A stretch of DNA of 7,031 nucleotides from Eubacteriales Family XIII. Incertae Sedis bacterium (lineage in GTDB: Bacteria; Bacillota; Clostridia; Peptostreptococcales; Anaerovoracaceae). The DNA is taken from positions 1 through 7,031 of the forward strand of contig JAITAX010000107.1 in the NCBI GenBank assembly GCA_031283865.1. The letters run 5' to 3'. Below the pieces are notes generated by a model. The model did not search any database. It was given only the letters and a program-made list of their open reading frames with translations, and had not been told where the DNA came from. The position numbers and the translations under genes are program-made. This document shows positions 1-6,002 of the stretch, piece by piece (the stretch's first letter is position 1; each line of letters opens with the position of its first letter).

Positions 1-140
1 CTCAGGATCGGCGCGCGCGCGCGGCCCCGCTCATGCAGCGCGATCGGCAGGAGGGCGTGGTCCGAACCGATATCCGCGACGCGTTCCCCGGACTCGATCA
101 GGGAATAGATTTTTTCCAGCCTGTCGGAAAGCTTAACCAT
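1..140 (-). CDS. trmK: tRNA (adenine(22)-N1)-methyltransferase TrmK, N-terminal part (3' end outside window)
   Basis: Only the first 46 codons are present; the reading frame is open to the window edge. The protein starts MVKLSDRLEKIYSLI and contains the SAM-binding motif I at residues 21-32 (VADIGSDHALLP), which matches the start of the TrmK family that methylates N1 of A22 in tRNA. Family knowledge: trmK commonly follows rpoD in Bacillota, often with a Nif3-like gene next, and the position here fits. The ATG at 140 is 25 bases after the rpoD stop. No Shine-Dalgarno sequence is visible before it; the space is a GC-rich inverted repeat, so translation may depend on ribosomes leaving rpoD. An alternating GC run at 11-23 encodes part of a Gly-Arg-Ala-Arg-Ala stretch and does not break the frame. 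The identification rests on motif I plus gene order. Confidence 0.85.
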   Translation of the reverse strand, partial: MVKLSDRLEKIYSLIESGERVADIGSDHALLPIALHERGRARAPIL

Positions 141-166
141 GCGGCGGCGCGCGGCGCAAAGCCGCC
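141..166 (-). repeat. GC-rich inverted repeat in the rpoD-trmK junction
   Basis: The junction is almost pure G+C with self-complementary pieces. On the plus strand GCGGC (151-155) pairs with GCCGC (161-165) around a five-base loop, and GGCGGC (143-148) can alternatively pair with GCCGCC (161-166). No T run follows, so it does not look like an intrinsic terminator. It occupies the place where the trmK ribosome binding site would be expected. Any function, such as dampening trmK translation, is inference. Confidence 0.4.
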
Positions 167-1314
167 TATTCCAGATAATCCTTCAGCTTCTTGCTGCGGC
201 TCGGATGGCGCAGCTTGCGGAGCGCCTTGGCCTCGATCTGCCGGATCCGCTCGCGCGTGACATCGAAGCGCTTTCCGACCTCCTCCAAGGTTCTGGCGCG
301 CCCATCGTCGAGTCCGAAGCGCAGGATCAGCACCTTCTGCTCGCGCTCGGTCAGCGTGTCCAGCACCTCTATCAGCTGCTCTTTGAGCATGGAGAAGGCT
401 GCGGCATCGGCCGGCGCCAGCACGTCCTCGTCGGGTATGAAATCCCCCAGATGGCTGTCCTCCTCTTCCCCGATCGGCGTTTCGAGCGAAACAGGCTCCT
501 GCGCGATCTTCAGGATCTCGCGCACTTTCTCCTCGGAAATGTCCATCTCCGCCGCAATCTCGTCGGGTTGAGGTTCCCGGCCGTATTCCTGCAGCAGCTG
601 CCGAGAGATGCGGATCAGCTTGTTGATGGTTTCGACCATATGCACGGGTATGCGGATCGTTCGCGCCTGATCCGCTATGGAACGCGTAATCGCCTGTCTG
701 ATCCACCAGGTCGCGTATGTGCTGAACTTGTAGCCCTTGCGCCAGTCGAACTTGTCCACGGCCTTAATCAGGCCGAAATTGCCCTCCTGGATGAGGTCGA
801 GAAAGAGCATACCGCGGCCCACATAGCGCTTCGCGATGCTGACAACAAGCCGCAGATTGGCCTCGCAGAGCCGCTTCTTCGCGTTGCCGTCGCCGCCCTC
901 CATGCGCATGGCAAGATCAACCTCCTCGTCGGCTGTCAAGAGCGGCACGGTGCCGATCTCTTTCAGGTACATCCTGACGGGGTCGTCCACGGCTATGCCT
1001 TTCGGCAGCGTGGTCTCAAGGTCGATTTCGCCTCCCGTCACGATTTCCGCGTCGATTTCGGCATCCTCCTCCTCTTCGAGCGCCAAGAGCTCGAAAGGCT
1101 CGGGTTCTTCGACCTCGGTCACGAGTTCGACGCCGGCGTTGAAGAGCTTGTCGTAGAAATCGTCGATCTGGTCCTTGTCGATCTCCAGTGTCTCAAGCTC
1201 GTCCGCGATCTCAGTGTAGGTCACGCTGCCTTTGCCCTTGGCTCGCTCCAAAAGGTCTTGGATCGCCTCCATCTTTTTTTCTTCGTTTTCGTCCTCGTAA
1301 TTCACGGCGATCAC
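166..1314 (-). CDS. rpoD: RNA polymerase primary sigma factor (sigma-70/SigA type)
   Basis: This is the housekeeping sigma factor that directs RNA polymerase to -10/-35 promoters. From the longest start it has 382 residues, close to other Bacillota SigA proteins. Region 1.1 (about 15-65) is followed by an acidic stretch (66-100). Region 1.2 begins near 111 (DDPVRMYLKEIGTVPLL). Region 2 is near 150-230 and includes DLIQEGNFGLIKAVDKF and the aromatic -10 melting segment GYKFSTYATWWIRQAITR. Region 3 is at about 235-280, the 3.2 finger at 281-298 (acidic EEEDSHLGDFIPDED), and region 4.2 with its -35 helix-turn-helix at 342-372 (DVTRERIRQIEAKALRKLR). The protein ends KLKDYLE with stop TAG. The first possible start is a GTG at 1314 that overlaps the dnaG TGA by four bases. 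A second GTG at 1305 (residue 4) lies eight bases after an excellent Shine-Dalgarno match and may be the true start; an ATG lies at residue 15. Product identity is not in doubt. Confidence 0.97.
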   Translation of the reverse strand: MIAVNYEDENEEKKMEAIQDLLERAKGKGSVTYTEIADELETLEIDKDQIDDFYDKLFNAGVELVTEVEEPEPFELLALEEEEDAEIDAEIVTGGEIDLETTLPKGIAVDDPVRMYLKEIGTVPLLTADEEVDLAMRMEGGDGNAKKRLCEANLRLVVSIAKRYVGRGMLFLDLIQEGNFGLIKAVDKFDWRKGYKFSTYATWWIRQAITRSIADQARTIRIPVHMVETINKLIRISRQLLQEYGREPQPDEIAAEMDISEEKVREILKIAQEPVSLETPIGEEEDSHLGDFIPDEDVLAPADAAAFSMLKEQLIEVLDTLTEREQKVLILRFGLDDGRARTLEEVGKRFDVTRERIRQIEAKALRKLRHPSRSKKLKDYLE

Positions 1315-1316
1315 CT
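1309..1316 (-). promoter_or_regulatory. Ribosome binding site of rpoD containing the dnaG stop codon
   Basis: The minus strand reads AGGTGATC, eight consecutive bases complementary to the usual 3' end of 16S rRNA (anti-Shine-Dalgarno side GATCACCT). The AGG ends eight bases before a GTG at 1305, an ideal spacing. The TGA within this motif is the stop codon of dnaG, so termination of primase and initiation of sigma factor share the same bases. This favours 1305 over 1314 as the rpoD start, although AGAGG about ten bases before 1314 could also serve. Confidence 0.55.
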
Positions 1317-3062
1317 GCCTTTAACCTCTATTATCTCCCGTTGAATGTTGATCAATTCCTTTGTCAATGCCTCTACCCTTTCTTTGTTTTCCTCGTCATT
1401 CGCCACCGTCAGCATACGAATGATCTCGCTTTCCCTATCCGTAAACGCGGACAGGCGGAGGGTCTTGACGCATTCGGCGAACACCGCTTCCTCCTTGTCC
1501 GCAAGCTGCACCTTTTCGCGAATATCCCGCAGCAGCTCCCGATCCGACGGTTCCAAAGCGTCCTCCAGCTTCCGCAGGTCCACCTCACCGTCTTCGGCGC
1601 AGAGCGCCGTTACAGCCGAATAGATTCTGAACGCCGCCGGTGCGGTAAACGCGTACTCGTAGGGTTTCACCCTGTCGATGTACGCACCGCTCTGCAGCAT
1701 CAATCGTATGAAATTCCGTTCGAGCATACCGGCGTCGGCATTCTCGCCGGAGGCCCTTTCGCGCTGCGCCGGTGCCGCAGACACCCGCCCGGCTGCGGAC
1801 CTTTGCGCGTCCTCGCCCCAGGTTTCCCTGCGAATCGCGCCCTCGGAGACGCGCGTTTCCGCCGCAAGCTTCCGTATGTATACATCCGCCTCCACGGGGC
1901 TCAAATCCCGCAATACAGCCGCGGCTGACTTCAAAAAGGCAAGGCTGCCTTCCGTCGAGGACAGATCGCAGCGTTCGCGCGCGACGCTCAGCTTGTACTC
2001 CGTCAGAGAGGGCGCGCGCGCGACAAGCTCCGAAAACGCCTGCGGGCCGTGTGCTTTGACGTATTCGTCGGGGTCTTTCGCGTCCGTCATGCGCAGGACC
2101 TTGACCTTGCAGCCGGCGTTTCGCAGGATGTCCATGCCGCGCTCTGCGGCGGCCCGCCCCGCCTGGTCGGAATCGTAGGCGATAACCACATGCTCCGTAT
2201 AGCGCTTCAGCATCGCCGCCTGCTCCGCCGTGAGGGCCGTGCCGAGCGAAGCCGTCACGTTCCGCACGCCGTGCCGGTACAGGGAAATCACGTCCATATA
2301 GCCCTCGCAGAGGATGGCGCAGTCCTCTTTCGCGATCTCCTGCCGCGTCACGTTCAGCGCGTAGAGGTTGTCCTTCTTCTTGAATACGCGGGAGTCCGAC
2401 GAATTTAGGTATTTCGGCGAGGCATCGTCCAGCACCCTGCCGCCGAAGCCGATGATCTTGTCGCGCGTGTTTATAATCGGAAACATGACGCGGTTTCTGT
2501 ACTTGTCGTAACATCTGTCCTTCGACGAAGAAACCAAGCCCAATTCGAGCAGCATTTTCTCCTCGATGCCCTTGTCCGTGAGATGCCTGTGCAGGCTGTC
2601 CCATTCCCCGTCGGCGTAGCCGACGCCGAATTTCTTCAGCACGGCGTCGTTCATGCCGCGCCCTGCCATATAGGCCAGCGCGGGATTCCTGCCCGACCGA
2701 AAAGCCCTGTAGAAGAAAGCGGCGGTCTCCCTGTTGATGTCGTAATACACGGAGCGCTTCGCTTCGGCGCCAAACACATCGCGCTGCCATTCTATCCCGT
2801 ACTCCCCGGCAAGCTTTTCCGCAGCCTCCAGAAAGCTCAGATTCTGCGTGCGCTGCACGAAGTTGATGACATCGCCCGCGACGCCGCAGCCGTAGCAGGT
2901 AAAGCGCTGCTTCTCCTCGGAAACGGTGAAAGACGGCGTCTTTTCATTGTGAAAGGGGCAGAGGCCCTTGTAATGAGCGCCCGCCTTTTTCAGCGTCACC
3001 TGCCGCCCGATCACGTCCACAATATTGCATCTGCTTTTGATTTCGTCTACAATGTTGATCAT
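1311..3062 (-). CDS. dnaG: DNA primase DnaG
   Basis: DnaG synthesises RNA primers for Okazaki fragments and works with the replicative helicase at the fork. The 583-residue protein is slightly shorter than the usual ~600. The N-terminal CHC2 zinc-binding domain has C35-x2-H38 and C56-x2-C59 (within GLCPFHNEKTPSF and RFTCYGCG). The RNA-polymerase basic region is near 188-222 (RVMFPIINTRDKIIGFGGRV, then PKYLNSS). The TOPRIM catalytic core has E253 in CEGYMD and the acidic pair D297/D299 in AYDSDQAG. A charged linker (about 415-445) precedes a C-terminal helical, probable helicase-binding region. The ATG at 3062 lies 11 bases after the ancestral dgt stop at 3074-3076 and has no recognisable Shine-Dalgarno sequence, which suggests translational coupling to dgt. 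The 3' end abuts or overlaps rpoD. All catalytic landmarks are present. Confidence 0.97.
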   Translation of the reverse strand: MINIVDEIKSRCNIVDVIGRQVTLKKAGAHYKGLCPFHNEKTPSFTVSEEKQRFTCYGCGVAGDVINFVQRTQNLSFLEAAEKLAGEYGIEWQRDVFGAEAKRSVYYDINRETAAFFYRAFRSGRNPALAYMAGRGMNDAVLKKFGVGYADGEWDSLHRHLTDKGIEEKMLLELGLVSSSKDRCYDKYRNRVMFPIINTRDKIIGFGGRVLDDASPKYLNSSDSRVFKKKDNLYALNVTRQEIAKEDCAILCEGYMDVISLYRHGVRNVTASLGTALTAEQAAMLKRYTEHVVIAYDSDQAGRAAAERGMDILRNAGCKVKVLRMTDAKDPDEYVKAHGPQAFSELVARAPSLTEYKLSVARERCDLSSTEGSLAFLKSAAAVLRDLSPVEADVYIRKLAAETRVSEGAIRRETWGEDAQRSAAGRVSAAPAQRERASGENADAGMLERNFIRLMLQSGAYIDRVKPYEYAFTAPAAFRIYSAVTALCAEDGEVDLRKLEDALEPSDRELLRDIREKVQLADKEEAVFAECVKTLRLSAFTDRESEIIRMLTVANDEENKERVEALTKELINIQREIIEVKGR

Positions 3063-3073
3063 AAGGCAAAGCG

Positions 3074-3238
3074 TTAAAAGACAAGCGTCTTTTCCCCCGT
3101 TGCGAAGATTCTGTTGTAACAGTTGACGGCGTAGCGCTCCGTCATGCTCGCGATATGGTCCTTAACCATCTCCGCAAGGCCGTATTCGTCTGTGAGCCGC
3201 GTAAATTCCGCGGGCAGTTCGTTCGGGTGCTCCATGAA
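3074..3238 (-). pseudogene. dgt: C-terminal remnant of dgt beyond a premature in-frame TAA
   Basis: Immediately after the TAA at 3239-3241 the same frame continues open for 54 codons and ends at TAA 3074-3076. The translation begins FMEHPNELPAEFTRL and includes MVKDHIASMTERYAVN, which is the family-typical C-terminal pattern of clostridial dGTPase-like proteins (HPEELP...Y, then D-x-IAGMTDRYA). This stretch is therefore the missing end of dgt, not an independent gene. An ATG at 3235, two codons after the stop, could allow re-initiation and give a separate 53-residue peptide, but no Shine-Dalgarno sequence precedes it. The stop sits where homologues usually have Tyr (L-Y-D/E-Y-F/Y), so one base change from TAC or TAT would explain it. 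A sequencing or assembly error remains possible. Confidence 0.8.
3076..3093 (-). repeat. Perfect AT-rich inverted repeat at the dgt end, before dnaG
   Basis: On the minus strand AAAAGAC (3093-3087) and GTCTTTT (3082-3076) are perfect complements around the four-base loop GCTT. The repeat covers the last dgt codons and ends 13 bases before the dnaG ATG. Four Ts close the 3' arm, but most of the seven pairs are A-T, so I do not call it a terminator. It could influence dnaG initiation; that is inference. Confidence 0.45.
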
Positions 3239-4093
3239 TTAATCGTACAGCGATAAGATCAGATCGCGCACTCTTTCCAGCTTTTCGTTGCTCTTGACAA
3301 CGCTGTTGTAGTAGACGTTCACAAACATGAAGTCCCGCAGCTTGTTCATGAAAAAGGCGCAGGCTTCCCCCTGCTCGATGAAATTCGCGCCGTCGCTGCT
3401 CGCGACCAGATCCTTTATGAGCGTGTTGATCCGCTCGGTCGTCGTCTTGCCAAGCACGTCGACGCAGTCCTCGGGCAGATCCGCAGGCTCGATGACGCCG
3501 CTGCGAAGCGCGTCGTCGATGTCATGGTTGATGTAGGCGATGCGATCACTGATGCGCACGATCTGCCCCTCGAGCGTGAAAGGCAGGCGCTTGCCCGTGT
3601 GGTTCAGAATGCCGTCCCTGACCTCCTCCGTCAGGTTCATCCCCTGCCGCGTTTCGCTGTTCTCAAGCACGTCCGCGACGCGCAGGCTCTGCTCGTTGTG
3701 CTTGAAGCCGCCCGCGTGCTTCTCCGCAAGAAAGCTTTCGCCGTTGTGCCCGAAAGGCGTGTGTCCGAGGTCGTGACCCATCGCAATCGCCTCGGTCAAA
3801 TCCTCGTTCAGCCGCAGCGCGCGCGCAATGCTCCTCGATATCTGCGCGACCTCGAGGGTATGCGTGAGGCGCGTCCTGTAATGATCGCCCTCCGGCGCCA
3901 AAAACACCTGCGTCTTGTGCATGAGCCGCCGCAGGGCCTTGGAATAGATGATGCGGTCGCGGTCGCGTTGAAAATCCGTGCGAAATTCGCATTTCTCCTC
4001 CGCGTGCCGCCGACCCTTGGACACCGCGGCTTTCGCCGCGTATTCGGAAAGCATCTCGTATTCGCGCTTCTCCGAAGCCTCCCTGTTCAGCAT
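3239..4093 (-). CDS. dgt: dGTPase-like HD-domain dNTP triphosphohydrolase, truncated by an in-frame stop
   Basis: Family members hydrolyse dNTPs to deoxynucleoside plus triphosphate and affect dNTP pool balance. The 284-residue product carries the HD-domain metal ligands: H78 in RTRLTHTLEVAQ, the H107-D108 pair and H111 in GHDLGHTPFGHNGE, and D183 in ISDRIAYINHDID. The N-terminal FRTDFQRDRDRIIYSKALRRL (about 37-57, with GDHYRTRLTH after it) is typical of this family. The ATG at 4093 is chosen because GAGG lies eight bases upstream and the protein start fits; an upstream extension to 4255 would overlap dut and has no family resemblance. The reading ends at TAA 3239-3241, yet the same frame continues as a 54-codon C-terminus, so the intact gene would have been 339 codons (3074-4093), a usual length. 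The HD catalytic core is complete, so the short protein may retain some activity, or the gene may be decaying. It is the first gene of the dgt-dnaG-rpoD-trmK block. Confidence 0.9.
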   Translation of the reverse strand: MLNREASEKREYEMLSEYAAKAAVSKGRRHAEEKCEFRTDFQRDRDRIIYSKALRRLMHKTQVFLAPEGDHYRTRLTHTLEVAQISRSIARALRLNEDLTEAIAMGHDLGHTPFGHNGESFLAEKHAGGFKHNEQSLRVADVLENSETRQGMNLTEEVRDGILNHTGKRLPFTLEGQIVRISDRIAYINHDIDDALRSGVIEPADLPEDCVDVLGKTTTERINTLIKDLVASSDGANFIEQGEACAFFMNKLRDFMFVNVYYNSVVKSNEKLERVRDLILSLYD

Positions 4094-4164
4094 TGTCCCA
4101 TCCTCAATATGTATTTGACGTGTTTCGTATACAATTCGTTCGGGCTTCGCCGGGCGGCCGTGCC

Positions 4165-4186
4165 GCGTCCCTGTGTCACAGGGCGC
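4165..4186 (-). repeat. Strong inverted repeat directly after the dut stop
   Basis: Plus-strand CCCTGTG (4169-4175) and CACAGGG (4177-4183) are perfect 7-base arms around a single T. Three more pairs (GCG 4165-4167 with CGC 4184-4186) extend it past a one-base bulge at 4168. The repeat touches the last base of the dut stop codon and lies about 70 bases before the dgt start. There is no following T run on the minus strand, so it is not a classical intrinsic terminator. It could be an mRNA 3'-end stabilising hairpin, a processing site or a protein operator; the sequence does not decide. Confidence 0.5.
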
Positions 4187-4614
4187 TAAACGCCCGTATG
4201 GCCGAAGCCGCCCGTCCCCCTTTCGGTTTCGGGCAGTGCGGCGGCGACTTCCCATTCCACGCGCTCATAGCGCGCCACGATCATCTGCGCAATGCGGTCG
4301 CCGCGCTCGATCACGAAGTCCTCATCGCCCCAGTTAATCAGCGGCACCTTGATCTCGCCCCTGTAGTCGCTGTCTATCGTACCCGTTCCGTTCACGAGCC
4401 CGATGCCGTATTTGACCGCCAGCCCGCTCCGCGCCCGCACCTGCGCCTCACAGCCCTGCGGCAGCGCGACGGACAGGCCCGTCGGGATGAGCGCCCGCTC
4501 CCCCGCGCGCAGCGTGATCGGGGCGGCGATGTCGGCGCGCAGGTCCATGCCGGCCGCGCCGGGGCTTTCGTAGGCGGGCAGAAAGCCGCTGTCGGTTTTG
4601 ATTTTAAGTATCAT
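4186..4614 (-). CDS. dut: Deoxyuridine 5'-triphosphate nucleotidohydrolase (dUTPase)
   Basis: Trimeric-type dUTPase converts dUTP to dUMP and pyrophosphate, keeping uracil out of DNA and feeding dTMP synthesis. The 142-residue length is typical. All five family motifs appear in order: motif 1 at 18-27 (PGAAGMDLRA), motif 2 at 62-69 (RSGLAVKY), motif 3 at 77-90 (GTIDSDYRGEIKV, with catalytic D81 and uracil-stacking Y84), motif 4 at 103-113 (ERGDRIAQMIV) and the glycine-rich C-terminal arm motif 5 at 132-141 (RGTGGFGHTG). The ATG at 4614 begins 11 bases after the M16 peptidase stop. The short A-rich gap has no Shine-Dalgarno sequence, so coupling to the upstream gene is likely. Possible longer readings would overlap the peptidase gene and add no conserved residues. 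The stop is TAG. Confidence 0.97.
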   Translation of the reverse strand: MILKIKTDSGFLPAYESPGAAGMDLRADIAAPITLRAGERALIPTGLSVALPQGCEAQVRARSGLAVKYGIGLVNGTGTIDSDYRGEIKVPLINWGDEDFVIERGDRIAQMIVARYERVEWEVAAALPETERGTGGFGHTGV

Positions 4615-4625
4615 ATTTTTGTTTA

Positions 4626-5870
4626 TTACAGCAACCGATTCCAATTTTGACGCCTGCGACTGATTACCGCCGCCGAATACCGCGCGGGATCCGTAATCAG
4701 TTCCGCCGTTTCGTGGAGCTGATCCCAAGTGACCTTGTCTATCTTTTCGAGAACTTCCTCCGGCATGAATACCTTGTTTAGGAGCAGACAGTTCTTCCCG
4801 ATTGAAAACATCCGTCCGTTGACGTTCTCTTGGCCGAATATGTAATGGCTCTTCATCTGTTCCTTGGCCGTGTCAAGCTCGTCCCGCGTGACGCCGTCTT
4901 TTTTCAGCTTCGCGAGTTCGTCCAGAACCGCCGCCACGGCCTCTTTCACCTTGTCGTGTCCGACTGCGGCGTAGATACTGTACATGCCGTCGTTCGTGAA
5001 AGAACTCGCGGAGGAATAGACGGAATACGCAAGCCCCTTTTGTTCCCGGATGTTCTGAAAGAACCGCGCGCTCATGCTCCCGCCCATGATGTTGTTCAGC
5101 AGCATCAGGCTGTAATAGCGCGCATCCTCGAGCGCAACGCCCCGCACGCCCATGCAGATATGGCTCTGCTCGATGTCCTTGACCTTGGACCTGCAGCGCG
5201 GCGCGTATGCGCCGCAGTCGACCGGCGTCGCTTCGAGCCCGGCGGGCAGGCCGGAAAAGAGCGCGTTCAGTTCGCGTTCGACTTCGGCGGCGTCGAAGCC
5301 GCCCGCCACGGCCAGAACGATGTTCCCGCCCGTGTAGAAGCGCCGCATATAGGCGCGGATCGTGGCCGGCTTGATGCCTGTCAGCGTGGAGGGAGAGCCG
5401 ATGACGCTCTTCGCCAGAGAACTGCCGTGAAATATCTGCTCGCAGATCAGGTCGTGGATATCGTCCTCCGGGCTGTCCTCGATCATCTTGATTTCCTCGC
5501 AGATCACCTGCCGTTCCTTATCCATTTCCGCTCTGTCGAACGCGGAGCACAGCAGCATGTCGCTCAAAATCTCCGCGCCTTTCGCGAAGTTGGCGCTCAG
5601 CGTCTTCAGATAGTAGCAGGTCGCCTCCTTGCCCGTGAAAGCGTTGATCTGCCCGCCTATGCGATCCACGTCTTCCGCGATCTGCTTGGCCGTTCGCTTG
5701 GCGGTGCCTTTGAACAGCATATGTTCTATGAAATGTGAGATGCCCGCTTGCCGCGCGTTTTCGCACACCGCGCCGGCGCGCGCCCAAACACCCACGGAAA
5801 CGGATTTCACGTGGGGCAGTTCCTCCGTGACAAGACGAATGCCACAGGCCAATGTTTTCGTTTTAATCAT
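4626..5870 (-). CDS. M16 family zinc metallopeptidase (processing peptidase-like)
   Basis: This is a pitrilysin-family peptidase with the inverted zinc motif HxxEH at residues 46-50 (HFIEHMLFKG) and the downstream zinc-ligand glutamate in the EEIKMIEDSPEDD segment (E126, about 76 residues on). The second half carries the R-x-x-x-G-L-A-Y segment at about 275-282 (REQKGLAYSVYS), which completes the active site in this family. The 414-residue length matches single-chain bacterial M16B proteins such as Bacillus MlpA/YmxG. No signal peptide is visible, so it is probably cytoplasmic; its substrates are unknown. The ATG at 5870 is preceded by AAGGA at a spacing of six, which decides the start over a TTG at 5915 that would add 15 unconserved residues. 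It ends TAA just upstream of dut, with a second TAA one base later, and the pair probably forms an operon. Confidence 0.93.
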   Translation of the reverse strand: MIKTKTLACGIRLVTEELPHVKSVSVGVWARAGAVCENARQAGISHFIEHMLFKGTAKRTAKQIAEDVDRIGGQINAFTGKEATCYYLKTLSANFAKGAEILSDMLLCSAFDRAEMDKERQVICEEIKMIEDSPEDDIHDLICEQIFHGSSLAKSVIGSPSTLTGIKPATIRAYMRRFYTGGNIVLAVAGGFDAAEVERELNALFSGLPAGLEATPVDCGAYAPRCRSKVKDIEQSHICMGVRGVALEDARYYSLMLLNNIMGGSMSARFFQNIREQKGLAYSVYSSASSFTNDGMYSIYAAVGHDKVKEAVAAVLDELAKLKKDGVTRDELDTAKEQMKSHYIFGQENVNGRMFSIGKNCLLLNKVFMPEEVLEKIDKVTWDQLHETAELITDPARYSAAVISRRRQNWNRLL

Positions 5871-5875
5871 ACGAT

Positions 5876-5880
5876 TTCCT
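5876..5880 (-). promoter_or_regulatory. Ribosome binding site of the M16 peptidase gene
   Basis: AAGGA on the minus strand sits close upstream of the ATG at 5870 with a normal short spacer. It supports that start over the upstream TTG at 5915. Confidence 0.7.
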
Positions 5881-5911
5881 TCGCAACAGGCGCAAAAATA
5901 CGTCGGTTGGG

Positions 5912-5940
5912 ACAATAATACCCTGCAATTTACTGTTCAA
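5912..5940 (-). promoter_or_regulatory. Possible sigma-A promoter for the M16-dut transcript
   Basis: On the minus strand TTGAAC (5940-5935) and TATTGT (5917-5912) are separated by exactly 17 bases. Each matches its sigma-70 consensus hexamer at four of six positions, including the key T, A and final T of the -10 box. Transcription would start near 5905, giving a leader of about 35 bases that contains the AAGGA site. The location in the only sizeable, relatively AT-rich gap of the window supports it. The remainder of the gap, 5941-6002, is GC-rich after the SLH protein stop and holds no clear terminator. Confidence 0.35.
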
Positions 5941-6002
5941 ACATATCAGTCCGACAATCGATGCAAGCGCGTGCCTTTCGCGCGGCGAACGGGCGGTGCG
6001 CG

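Noticed and set aside
11..23. Alternating GC run in trmK as a possible frameshift or Z-DNA site
   Set aside because: The frame reads through it normally and the run is short; GC-rich Arg/Ala codons explain it.
139..1344. A 401-codon open reading frame on the plus strand across rpoD
   Set aside because: It lies antisense to an unmistakable sigma factor, has no recognisable domain, and is expected from GC-rich codon use on the opposite strand.
1585..2790. A 401-codon alternative minus-strand frame inside dnaG
   Set aside because: It overlaps the conserved primase frame, is arginine/alanine-rich and low in complexity, and has no family pattern. It is a shadow of the GC-rich third codon position.
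4106..4134. Promoter-like TTGTAT and CATATT pair with 17-base spacing upstream of dgt
   Set aside because: Its start site would fall near 4099, after the GAGG ribosome binding site, so the transcript would lack it. The hexamers are also weak.
4094..4255. N-terminal extension of dgt by 54 codons
   Set aside because: It would overlap the dut coding region, is rich in Arg and Gly without family similarity, and the ATG at 4093 has a proper GAGG site.
4830..5738. A 302-codon plus-strand frame opposite the M16 peptidase gene
   Set aside because: It is antisense to conserved zinc-peptidase sequence and shows no motifs or ribosome binding site.
5960..6002. Possible intrinsic terminator after the SLH protein gene
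   Set aside because: Only a short GCGCG/CGCGC pairing is visible and no T run follows.
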